Shown here: piece by piece, positions 48,260 to 57,407 of the stretch | Numbering within the stretch: position 1 is the first letter of the stretch | How the letters are laid out: each line of letters begins with the position of its first letter | Made by a program: the position numbers and the translations under genes | Assembly: GCA_017506865.1 (NCBI GenBank) | Contig: JAFCMP010000112.1 | Coordinates: 1,612,001-1,676,000, forward strand | Reading direction: 5' to 3' | From: Tribonema minus | Lineage: Eukaryota > Sar > Xanthophyceae > Tribonematales > Tribonemataceae | DNA: 64,000 bases | Notes under the pieces: model-generated | What the model was told of the DNA's origin: nothing | Seen by the model: the letters and a program-made list of their open reading frames with translations, nothing else | Databases searched by the model: none

Positions 48260-51200
48260 GTGAGCTGGGACACCACCCAGTCATCACAATGTGCCTTGCA
48301 GCGCCTTGAAATGCACCAACAGCAGCAGGCCAGTGACATCAATCAACGTTTGGATACACTGGTGCGCCTATATGAACGCACCTCACAACCTGCTCTGGCG
48401 CCCAATCGGCCATTTTACGGGCCATACGGGCAAGCGCAGTCCAACAGGTCAGGCTTTGGGGGGGGGTACGGTCGCGGAGGCTTTGGTGGCAACAACAGCG
48501 GTAGTGGCCAGGGGCAGAGGCCAAGTGGCGGTTACATGGGCAATGGCGGCAGCGGTGGACGTATTGCAAACAACTTTGCGTTTGACCCCGCTTCTGTGTC
48601 TCCCGCGATGATGCAGGCCGCGCTAGCCATGATGTACGGTGCTTCCGCCTTGCCACCAACAGTGCACTACACTAGCAACGATGACGACGCCTGTTACCCC
48701 TTCTCAGCGGGAGCATTCTTCGCGCAGGACCCGTCCATTGGAGGTGTGTGTCTGACGTGCGACCCTCAGCAATTCTCTCAGTGCTGTTGCCTAGGCCCAG
48801 GTGATGACATTGCCGAAGTAAGCTGCATGATCTGCATTACAGGTGCTGGCGATGTGAACGGCCCTAGGCCACGCTCAACAGTGCTCATGGTGCAGGCAAC
48901 GGTCCACAGAATCATGCCCGCCATCGTGTACCTGGACTCATGTGCTGGGTGCAACGTGATGCAGTTCCGCGCATACTGTCTGCTGTTGCGTAAGCTGCGC
49001 GACAATGCGGACACTGCTCAGCAGGCACTACGTCTTGAGCAATCGCAGCGACCACCAATCTTCAAGGCAATACGCGGCGTGGGCAGGCACTTGGTCGCAG
49101 TGATGTTCATGGTCACGGTTGAAGTTGAAGTTGCAGGGGTCACGGAACAAGTTGATTTTCACGTCAGCAACCAAATTGACCCCCAATTCCTAATCAGCTT
49201 CACTACAATCAGCAAGATGCGCTTGGACATCCTCACTAGCCGCACTCCTGCCATAGTGCAGCACCCCGACATGCCTACAAAGGGGGTCAAGTCCCTAAGC
49301 CCGGATGAAGTAGCTACGATGCGTGATTCGTGGCGCCAAGGCGCTGGGGGCATCAAAGGAGGTGGTAGTGGCCCTCAGACAGCACTGCACACTGCTTTGC
49401 AATGGGGGTCTGACGGGTCAGCGTCGGCGCCTGACACGTTGAAGTTTGAGTTTGGAGCACTGCCTGCAGATTTGCTCGACGCGCCACTCACACAGGATGG
49501 AGAGCCGGGGCCAAAGTTTGTGCTTGGAACAGGAGTAGGTGCGGAGAAAGTACAAGTACAACCACCCATTGACCTTGACAATGAGCAGGATGAGCGTGTT
49601 GTGAGCGTGGAAGCACTGCCGAAAACAGGCTGGGAGACTGACGTGTCATGTCCGTGTTGGCGCACTGACAAGACTGTTGAAGTAGAGTCAGTGTACTCTG
49701 ATTCCGATGCAAGCAGCGCAGAGTTGGTGGATGACTATGTGCAAGCAACTGACTGGTCGGAAAGTGATGATGATGACACAGACTTGACTTCTGATTCAGA
49801 AGCAGACTACCCCTCAGACAGTGAGACAGAGATTTGTGTAGCTGCCTCAGAGCTCACTGAGAACAGGCGCTTGGGCTGCTACAACAAAAAGGGGGGGTCA
49901 GACTGGGTGCTGGAGAATTGCCATGTCGATCGCTGGTCTCAGATCTCGGCAGTTGAACATGGTGAGTACCCAAACGTAGAGCAAATGCTGGTACCTAACC
50001 TAAAGGTGGTAGACCTGGGGGGGGGGATTGGCAGCTCCGTAATGGGTGCAATAATGGGGGGAGCACAAGTGGCAATGGCAGTAGAGACCAGTGAAGACTT
50101 CGCCAAAGTTTTTCGTGCATCTCACCCCACGGTTCCTACGCTTATAGGGGACTACACCTCTGATGAAGTGTGGGACAAGATAGTCGAGCTGGACCCAGAT
50201 CTGGTGACCGCAAGCACCACACCACAGCTGGTGCACAAGGCTGTACAGAAGGGAGTGAAGCGACTCTTAATTGAAAATGCGCCAGAGCTGGGGCTGACTG
50301 TCAGTGGAGTTCTCGCGTTGGAGGCAGCGCTCAACGCAGGTTATCACATATTGTCATTTGAGCTCTCGGGTGAAAACCTGGGGTTCCCTAACCTGCGCAA
50401 CCGAGTGTTCCTCCTCATGATGAAGGGTGATCAGAGTGTGGTGGACGCGCTCCAGCGCGTGGCTCACAAGGTGGAGCGCGCAAAGCATAAGGACAAGCAC
50501 GAACTGCAGATCACCCCCATGGAGATGTGGGGTGTCACTAACCCAGTGTTTGTGCTGCCACCTCGCAATGCCACAGCGCGCTGGACGCATGAGATGACGC
50601 GCAGTGTACCAACCCTTGTTGCGCGTCACTTTCATGCATTCCGTGAACCATCAGACAGTGACATGCGAAAGGGGGACACGCAGTACAATGCCACTCAACG
50701 CTATGCTCCATCGCAGGCAGACTTACTGCGGGCCAATGGTCTGTGGTGGCTCAAGGTGCCACCAGGCATCACACAGTCAACACTGGCGAAGGGCAGTGGT
50801 CAGATACTGCTTGCCCCAGTGATGTCATTCATCATTCGCACTCTGCGTACAGAGCCGGTGCTGTTCGACTTGCAGCGCCAGCAGGCACCCATACCGCCTC
50901 GCATGATCGAGGATGGTTTGTTTGTGCAGACCTTGGGTCCCTATGACCTCCCTGACGACCACCCACAGGGAGGCACCTCGGTGGGGCCTGTCCTCGTATC
51001 ACAACACCTGCAAGGCATGCCTTTCCTGCGCAAGTTGAAGTACAAGCAGGGCTTCGCGATGGGGGCGGCGAACCACAACCGGGAGCCAGGGCCGCAGCCC
51101 TCCACAGCAGACCACGCCAAGAAGACCGCCTGCGAGACCAGCGCGCAAGCATCAGCCAGCAACTCCACGAGCGAAGGTGACGAGACAAGCACCGACAGCG

Positions 51201-54200
51201 GCGAAGCCGGAGGTGATGACGAGGATGGCCATCGTAGCGGCGGGGCGCGCACGCCAGGTAAGCTGACAATGATGGAAGCATACACCATAGCGATGGACCA
51301 TGCAGATGAGCGCTTTGGCAAGAATCAAGTGTCAGACAACCCTGAGTTGGCCGCTGCCGCCGAAACAGAACTACCAGGATGGGACAACATTGTGTTGGTT
51401 GCAGAGCAAGGGGCTGCTTTGCAAAAACAAGCTACTGTCTATATAGCCAAGAAGTACCCCGTCACAGAAGCTACAGCGGATGGAATTGCAGTTGTGGTGA
51501 CTTGGACCGGTGACGCACCACCGGGGAACTATGTGCTCGAAGGGGCAATTGACCCACGGGGGCATTGGGCTGTGCGGCGGCAGCGAGTGTTGGTAGAGGA
51601 GGGTATGCACACCAGCACTATAAATCTCACTATTGTCAAGCGTACCGGTAAGCTGAAACCGGGCGTCAAGCTTGGGCACTTGCACTTGCTAGATGAGGAT
51701 TTGTGGAAGCGACAATCACACAGATGTGAAGTGGAAACCACACGGAGCTTAATAGCACTGACTTCAGTACAGGAGAAAGACGAGAAACAGCAGTTGCTAG
51801 AAAAGCGCTTGACGGCGATCAAAGCGAGGATAGCACAGATAGAGCGCAATGATCGTCTAGCCACGGTTTGCTTCATGGTTGCTGCTGGTTATGTGACACC
51901 AGCTGAGGCGCAAGCGGAGGCGCCAAATGTCATTTCGGGAACGGCAGCGGAGGCTCTGTTTGCTGAGAGCTGCGACGTAGGTTGGGGGTGTGGAGCACAG
52001 GTGAACCCTTCTTCAACGTCAACTACTTCAACTAGCAGCATGGCAGACAAAGTCAATTCGGCTAAGTTAAACCCAGTCTCTGATTCACGAGTGCAAACAT
52101 TGAGTGTAGAGGAGCCCCACGCAGACAAGATAGTGCACAAGGCGCGGCCCCCCGCAGAACCGCCGCCGCCAAATGCTCCTTGCACTGCCGTCCCTGAAAC
52201 TCACAATAAACCAAAAAAGGAAGCGAAGGTTGATGTAGAATCGCAACCTGGTGTTGGTGCTGACTCATCTGCAGCTCAAGAGTGTACGGACGATGAAGCA
52301 GTGCAACGGGCACGGGAGCTGGAATGGCTTGCCGCGTTCCGTGTTGGGGAATTGGAACACTTGACGGAAGTTCAACGAATGCAGTTGACAGATTTGCTTC
52401 GCAAAATGGCACGTAAGGGGATCTTCTCACATGATGGTAGGCCAGGAAAAGTGTCGTTGGTCCGCCACCATATTGATGTTGGAGATGCTAGGCCTGTGCG
52501 TTCCAGATTGCGAAAGTATAGTCTGAAAGAACTTGAAGTTTTATGGAAGGAAATTGACTTCTTGTTGAAGAAGGGCGTGATTGAGCCGTCAAATTCACCC
52601 TGGAACTCTCCTCTCATGATAATACCAAAGCCAGACGGTGGTATGAGAGTTGTGCAGGATTTGAGGGCGGTTAATCAAGCAGTGAAAGAGCGTGGTGGCG
52701 GTCAGGATGGGTTTCCGCTGCCGCGCATAGATGAGGTGCACTCAGTGTTGAATGGCTCTGAGTGGTTTAGCTCTATGGACGCGGTTGCTGGATTTTGGCA
52801 TGTTGAATTGGACAGAGAATCCAGACCAATAACGGCTTTTCAAACCAAATGGGGGTGCTATCAATGGAAGGTGGGACCTATGGGGCTTATGAACATGCCA
52901 TCTACTTTTCAGCGTCTAATGCAGCTTGCTATGGGGCATGATGCGCTGTGGGTGTACGCCCTGGTGTACATTGACGATATTCTGGTTTTTAGCAAAACCT
53001 TCAAAGAGCACATGAAGCACTTGGAGATAGTGTTGAGCCGACTGCTCTCAGTAGGCATAAAGCTGAAGCCGTCCAAGTGTCACTTCGCCATGCGGGAGGT
53101 CAAATTTCTGGGTCATGTCGTAGATGCCCAGGGCAAGCGCGTTGATCCATCAAAAGTAGAGGCAATTGAGAAGATACCTTTGCCCTCTGACCTTCATGAT
53201 GTGCGTTCCTTTTTGTGTGTGGCAGCGTACTACAGGCAGTATATCTCCCATTTTTCAACAATCACGGAGCCCCTGGTCAACCTTACTCGCAAAGGTGTAC
53301 CGTTTGAGCTCTCGGATGATTGCATTGCTGCGTGGCAGGTGCTCAAGGAGGCCTTGAAGACATCCCCTGTTTTAGCACATCCCGATTTGAAAGGCATCCT
53401 CAATGGCTCAGTCAAGTTGGTTTTGCAGACTGATGCTTCTGACTATGGACTGGGAGCGGTGTTAACGCAGATATGCCCCACCAACGGAGAGCACCCGATA
53501 GGATACTATAGTCGTACTTTGAAAAGTGCTGAACGCAATTATGGTACTTATGATAGGGAAGCGCTAGCAGCAATGGAAGGAGTTCACTACTTCAGACAGT
53601 TTTTGCACAATGGTAACACGTTCATCCTACAAACTGACCACTCTGCATTAGCGCACTTGATGGGTGGCTCAGAACCGCGCACCAAGCGGCAGGAACGTTA
53701 CATATCAGAACTGCAAGAATACAACATGGACATTGTGCACAGGCCTGGTAGAGAGAATGGTAATGCTGACGCCCTCTCGCGTATCAGGGATGGCACTTTC
53801 GTCACAGTGTCTGCAGGTGTGGCCTTTTCTAATGATGCAGCGACGACCTCGCAGCATGGGGGGATACAGCGGCCAGCACCTGTTCCGGGAAATTTTTCGT
53901 CTGTTGTTTTGCCTGCCGCTTGTGAATGTGACGATGCAGCTGGAGTGAAGATAGTGTCAATCAACATCACAGCAAGCAGGGTGGCTCAGCTGTTCCCAGA
54001 AGATGGCGACGAGAACATGGACCTTGAGGCTGAATTGGAGGATGGCCATGAAGACATCAACAACAAGGATACAGGTGGCAAAGTAGATGGTAATAGGCAA
54101 CGACATCGCGCCGTGTTTGAAGCGGGCGACTTGGTATCTTCGCTGAGCAAGGATGCGGTATTGGGGAAAGTAGCGAAGTACTTGACTACTAGTCTAAGAG

Positions 54201-55918
54201 CAGGTGGTCCCCCACATGGCCTCTCACCTAGAGAAGTTGAGGATGCTCGCGCATTTGAGCGCGCTGGCTACTACATGCGCAATGGGAGAATGCATTTTGC
54301 TGCTGGTGGCAGGTCCCACAAGACAGGCACAGACTTGCTAGTGGTACCGAAGTCACTAAGAGAGCGCGTGTTTGAGGAATGTCATGATGGTGCGATTGGT
54401 GGAGGTCACAGTGGCTTTGCTCGCACATATGACAAAGTGAGGCGCAGGTACTTCTGGCCTGGCATGTATTCTGATGTTTTCAAGTGGGTGCTGACTTGCC
54501 TGGCATGCCAAAAGCGCAAGTCCAAGCGCGATATGCGTGTGCGTGTGCATGGATTTGGAGATGTAGATCTACAGCATGCGTTTCAATTGGTAGGCTTCGA
54601 TATTGTGGGACCGCTGCCCAAGACTGCCAGGGGCAACACTTTCATTTTGGTCTTCACGGATTACCTGACTAGGTGGCCGGAGGCCTTTGCGATACCTGAC
54701 AAATCAGCAGTCACTGTTGCGCGTGTCATAGTCAGTGAGATCATACCAAGGCACGGGTGCCCTCAAATGTTCCTCTGTGACAATGCTAAGGAGTTCAGGG
54801 GGTTGCTGATGAAAGAGCTAACTAGGTTAGTGGGCATTGAGCAGCGCTTCACATCCCCTTACCACCCTGCATGCAATGGTCTCACTGAGCGCACCAACGG
54901 CACGCTTGTCAACCTTCTGGCAATGATGGTAGAAGACAATCAGAAGAATTGGGACTCAGTCTTACCCATGGCTCTTTTCAACCACAGAGCTTGCACAAAC
55001 ACGACGTATGGCATGTCACCGTTTCGCATGTTATATGGGCGTGAGCCCCTGCTGCCGTTCGAGGCAATGTTGGGAGATCTTCGTGCACCTGAGCTGTCGC
55101 GCAGGTGGAAGTCAGCAGCTGAGCACCTGCACGTAATTCATGAGCTCATCAAGGAAGGACACAGGCTGGTACAGGTGTCACTACAAGAGCAGGAGGAGAG
55201 GCTACGGGCGGCGGCAGCGCAGGAGAAAGGGTTTGCTCGTCGCTTTGAACCTGGAGATCATGTTCTTGTACACTATCCGCCCGTTCGTAAGGGGCTGAGT
55301 AAGAAATTGAAAGCAGAACGCTGGTTGGGTCCATTTGTAGTAGAAAGGCGAATACCTGGGCTAGACACATATGTTTTGCGGGCGACGCATGCAGGGCAAG
55401 TCATGTTGAAGTACATCCACTGTAGTAGGCTGAAGCTGGCTACTGAGCGACAACTTGAAGTAGCGGTGCCGCCTCCACCAGATGTACACTTGCCTACGCG
55501 TGATCAACAGCATGTGCCCCGTGACCCGGCTGACAGGCCATCAGCGGCTGCAGCACCAGCACCACGTGAAAAATGCCCATATGCTAAAGGTGACATCATA
55601 AGAGTTTCATTGGCTGCATGGGTAGATGGCTCTGATGATAGTTGTGATGGCTATGTGGTACACATTGCTTCCAATGGCACGGTGGAATTCATATGCCCGA
55701 TTGATGCAGCAGAGCCGGATGAGTTGACGGCTCAGCTGCCCTCATTTGCAAACCGCTATAAAGGTCATGCGACTAAAGGCGACAAGCATCTGGCACGTCT
55801 CATCTATACACTGCATCATTCGTCACCGTTCCTTGGCGAGCGCACTGGCAGTTTCTGGCAGCCCCTTGCAACAGCACCAGCGGTTCGGTTCTGCAATACC
55901 ATAGTATATGTCAATTAG
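48260..55918 (+). CDS. Gypsy polyprotein with C5-methyltransferase-like domain
   Basis: 2,552 codons in one frame. Domains by position: Gln/Gly-rich N-terminus (about 1-110); Cys-rich patch (about 150-190); retropepsin-like strand PAIVYLDSCAGCNV (about 220-233); acidic linker. A C5-cytosine-methyltransferase-like domain follows (about 577-725), with a motif I-like strand VVDLGGGIGSS, LLIENAPELG (motif VI-like) and LGFPNLRNRVFLLM (motif VIII-like). Then reverse transcriptase (about 1412-1600, NSPLMIIPKPDGG, YIDDILVF), RNase H (about 1717-1835, LQTDASDYGLGAVL), integrase zinc part (GGGHSGFARTYDKVRRRYFW, CLACQKRK, near 2043) and integrase core (about 2110-2250, GFDIVGPLP ... DNAKEF ... NGLTERTNGTL), with a Pro-rich tail. 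Gene order pol RT-RH-IN is that of Ty3/gypsy. Methylation activity cannot be judged from sequence. Confidence 0.9.
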   Translation: MSWDTTQSSQCALQRLEMHQQQQASDINQRLDTLVRLYERTSQPALAPNRPFYGPYGQAQSNRSGFGGGYGRGGFGGNNSGSGQGQRPSGGYMGNGGSGGRIANNFAFDPASVSPAMMQAALAMMYGASALPPTVHYTSNDDDACYPFSAGAFFAQDPSIGGVCLTCDPQQFSQCCCLGPGDDIAEVSCMICITGAGDVNGPRPRSTVLMVQATVHRIMPAIVYLDSCAGCNVMQFRAYCLLLRKLRDNADTAQQALRLEQSQRPPIFKAIRGVGRHLVAVMFMVTVEVEVAGVTEQVDFHVSNQIDPQFLISFTTISKMRLDILTSRTPAIVQHPDMPTKGVKSLSPDEVATMRDSWRQGAGGIKGGGSGPQTALHTALQWGSDGSASAPDTLKFEFGALPADLLDAPLTQDGEPGPKFVLGTGVGAEKVQVQPPIDLDNEQDERVVSVEALPKTGWETDVSCPCWRTDKTVEVESVYSDSDASSAELVDDYVQATDWSESDDDDTDLTSDSEADYPSDSETEICVAASELTENRRLGCYNKKGGSDWVLENCHVDRWSQISAVEHGEYPNVEQMLVPNLKVVDLGGGIGSSVMGAIMGGAQVAMAVETSEDFAKVFRASHPTVPTLIGDYTSDEVWDKIVELDPDLVTASTTPQLVHKAVQKGVKRLLIENAPELGLTVSGVLALEAALNAGYHILSFELSGENLGFPNLRNRVFLLMMKGDQSVVDALQRVAHKVERAKHKDKHELQITPMEMWGVTNPVFVLPPRNATARWTHEMTRSVPTLVARHFHAFREPSDSDMRKGDTQYNATQRYAPSQADLLRANGLWWLKVPPGITQSTLAKGSGQILLAPVMSFIIRTLRTEPVLFDLQRQQAPIPPRMIEDGLFVQTLGPYDLPDDHPQGGTSVGPVLVSQHLQGMPFLRKLKYKQGFAMGAANHNREPGPQPSTADHAKKTACETSAQASASNSTSEGDETSTDSGEAGGDDEDGHRSGGARTPGKLTMMEAYTIAMDHADERFGKNQVSDNPELAAAAETELPGWDNIVLVAEQGAALQKQATVYIAKKYPVTEATADGIAVVVTWTGDAPPGNYVLEGAIDPRGHWAVRRQRVLVEEGMHTSTINLTIVKRTGKLKPGVKLGHLHLLDEDLWKRQSHRCEVETTRSLIALTSVQEKDEKQQLLEKRLTAIKARIAQIERNDRLATVCFMVAAGYVTPAEAQAEAPNVISGTAAEALFAESCDVGWGCGAQVNPSSTSTTSTSSMADKVNSAKLNPVSDSRVQTLSVEEPHADKIVHKARPPAEPPPPNAPCTAVPETHNKPKKEAKVDVESQPGVGADSSAAQECTDDEAVQRARELEWLAAFRVGELEHLTEVQRMQLTDLLRKMARKGIFSHDGRPGKVSLVRHHIDVGDARPVRSRLRKYSLKELEVLWKEIDFLLKKGVIEPSNSPWNSPLMIIPKPDGGMRVVQDLRAVNQAVKERGGGQDGFPLPRIDEVHSVLNGSEWFSSMDAVAGFWHVELDRESRPITAFQTKWGCYQWKVGPMGLMNMPSTFQRLMQLAMGHDALWVYALVYIDDILVFSKTFKEHMKHLEIVLSRLLSVGIKLKPSKCHFAMREVKFLGHVVDAQGKRVDPSKVEAIEKIPLPSDLHDVRSFLCVAAYYRQYISHFSTITEPLVNLTRKGVPFELSDDCIAAWQVLKEALKTSPVLAHPDLKGILNGSVKLVLQTDASDYGLGAVLTQICPTNGEHPIGYYSRTLKSAERNYGTYDREALAAMEGVHYFRQFLHNGNTFILQTDHSALAHLMGGSEPRTKRQERYISELQEYNMDIVHRPGRENGNADALSRIRDGTFVTVSAGVAFSNDAATTSQHGGIQRPAPVPGNFSSVVLPAACECDDAAGVKIVSINITASRVAQLFPEDGDENMDLEAELEDGHEDINNKDTGGKVDGNRQRHRAVFEAGDLVSSLSKDAVLGKVAKYLTTSLRAGGPPHGLSPREVEDARAFERAGYYMRNGRMHFAAGGRSHKTGTDLLVVPKSLRERVFEECHDGAIGGGHSGFARTYDKVRRRYFWPGMYSDVFKWVLTCLACQKRKSKRDMRVRVHGFGDVDLQHAFQLVGFDIVGPLPKTARGNTFILVFTDYLTRWPEAFAIPDKSAVTVARVIVSEIIPRHGCPQMFLCDNAKEFRGLLMKELTRLVGIEQRFTSPYHPACNGLTERTNGTLVNLLAMMVEDNQKNWDSVLPMALFNHRACTNTTYGMSPFRMLYGREPLLPFEAMLGDLRAPELSRRWKSAAEHLHVIHELIKEGHRLVQVSLQEQEERLRAAAAQEKGFARRFEPGDHVLVHYPPVRKGLSKKLKAERWLGPFVVERRIPGLDTYVLRATHAGQVMLKYIHCSRLKLATERQLEVAVPPPPDVHLPTRDQQHVPRDPADRPSAAAAPAPREKCPYAKGDIIRVSLAAWVDGSDDSCDGYVVHIASNGTVEFICPIDAAEPDELTAQLPSFANRYKGHATKGDKHLARLIYTLHHSSPFLGERTGSFWQPLATAPAVRFCNTIVYVN

Positions 55919-57407
55919 AAATATCCAAGTCTTGTTGTTTGGCAGCGTTCCCTACCCCGCGCCTTGCGTGCCGCATGTTTCAGGAGGAGTGTCATATGAG
56001 GTGAAGACGGAGTCTTGGCGCGCAGCGGCGGGCGTTCTACATGCGCATCTACCGGTGACGAGATATTCAACTCCGTCTTGGCGCGCAGCGGCGGGCGTTC
56101 TACATGCGCATCTACCGGTGACGAGATTTTCAAGCGAAGCACCTTTCAACTTCAACCACCAGCTCAACTTCAGCAAGGGCGCTTCAACTTCAGCTATTGG
56201 CCTAGCGCAAGTGTGAGTGAGTTACCACACGGCGCAGTGCGTGCTCCAGCGAGTTGCTGAGCACTGCCAAGGCAAGGGCAGCCTCAATCAGTCGCTGAGC
56301 GCTGCCCCAGGCCCGGAGGCGGATTGGGGATTAAGCTATTTGGGACGCACTCATGCGAGCTGCTGAGCGCTGTCAACTTAACGGGCCTGGGCGGACTAGC
56401 GTTGCATAGTATGGCCTAGCTACGTCGTGCAAAGCAAGTTGCTGAGCAGTGCCAAGCGCTTGGGGGCGTACTGCGGGAGTCAGGACGGGCGCGCATGCGA
56501 GCTGCTGCGCCGCGCGGAGTGTGCGGTGCTCCTCACGTTGCTGAGCACTGCTACGGCTTGGAACAGGGGACGTGGCCATCGTAGCCGCCGACTGGGGGGG
56601 GGGGCGTCATGGGGGGATGGGTCGTCAGCCTGGTTGGTAGCGCGCGGGAACTCGGGCCGTATGCCATGAGACTGACCGCAGCCGAACTTCCAGCCTCTTT
56701 CCTGTAACGTTCAAGGAAACGCGGGGAGAGTAGGCGCCAGGTGTATCGTTTTCTCCAGCAGGTGCATAGTCGCGTCTACCAGCGCGCACCTTAAGGCACC
56801 GCCTACGTTATGGTGACTTTTTAGGGGTTGGGGAGGGGTTATATCCCTATAACAGGGCGTGCATGACACGGGGTGTAGTGGGGGGTTGCGCGAGTGCCTC
56901 AAGCGGGAGCACAGTAGTGTGGGGGTTGCGTGAGTGCCTCAAGCGGGGGCGCAGTAGTGTGGAGTGCTGGATTGCATCGCAAGTTGTGCGTTTGTTTGCT
57001 AGTGTAGGCAATTACCGGGGCGTATGTAAGTGGTGCAGCCTCTTTGACGGGTGCAGCATTAGAGGCATATAGCCACACACTGGCAGTACTCCCCTCTGTT
57101 ATTTCAGTACCATGACGTCAACATATGGTGCTGCTCTGCCGCTGCCGGTGTCGCCGCCACCGTGTAGCCGCAGCCGCCGCCTAGAGGGGTAGTATCTGCT
57201 TGTGATGCGCAATCAGGTGTTGCAATCGCATCGACAACACTTGGCGCGCAGTAAAGTGGTGCCAGGCGTGCTGTATCTGCTGAGGATTTGCATTGCTTAT
57301 TTGCGGTAGGCCGGGCTTGCAGTAGCTCCTTGCACGCTTCACTGTTATTTGATCCAGACGGTCGATGACGTCATGGATGGGGGCGTAGGTCCTGCCGAGA
57401 TCGCCAT

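Larger units (their letters stand above)
45820..57388 (+). mobile_element. Ty3/gypsy LTR retroelement with methyltransferase-like domain
   Basis: Direct repeats 45820-47150 and about 56057-57388 (1.3 kb) flank the coding region. I noticed about two single-base differences between them outside the tandem duplication, so the insertion is young. A purine-rich tract (aggaggag) directly before TGTCATATGAGG at 55990 is a good polypurine tract and start of the 3' repeat. That repeat is extended by an in-tandem 61-bp duplication (56012-56105). The coding frame is one uninterrupted polyprotein and looks whole. A 733-bp hAT lies in the leader. A second inverted copy of leader and repeat lies to the left (43211-44770). 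The cluster is flanked by a 19-bp direct repeat (43194-43212 and 57390-57408). Confidence 0.85.
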
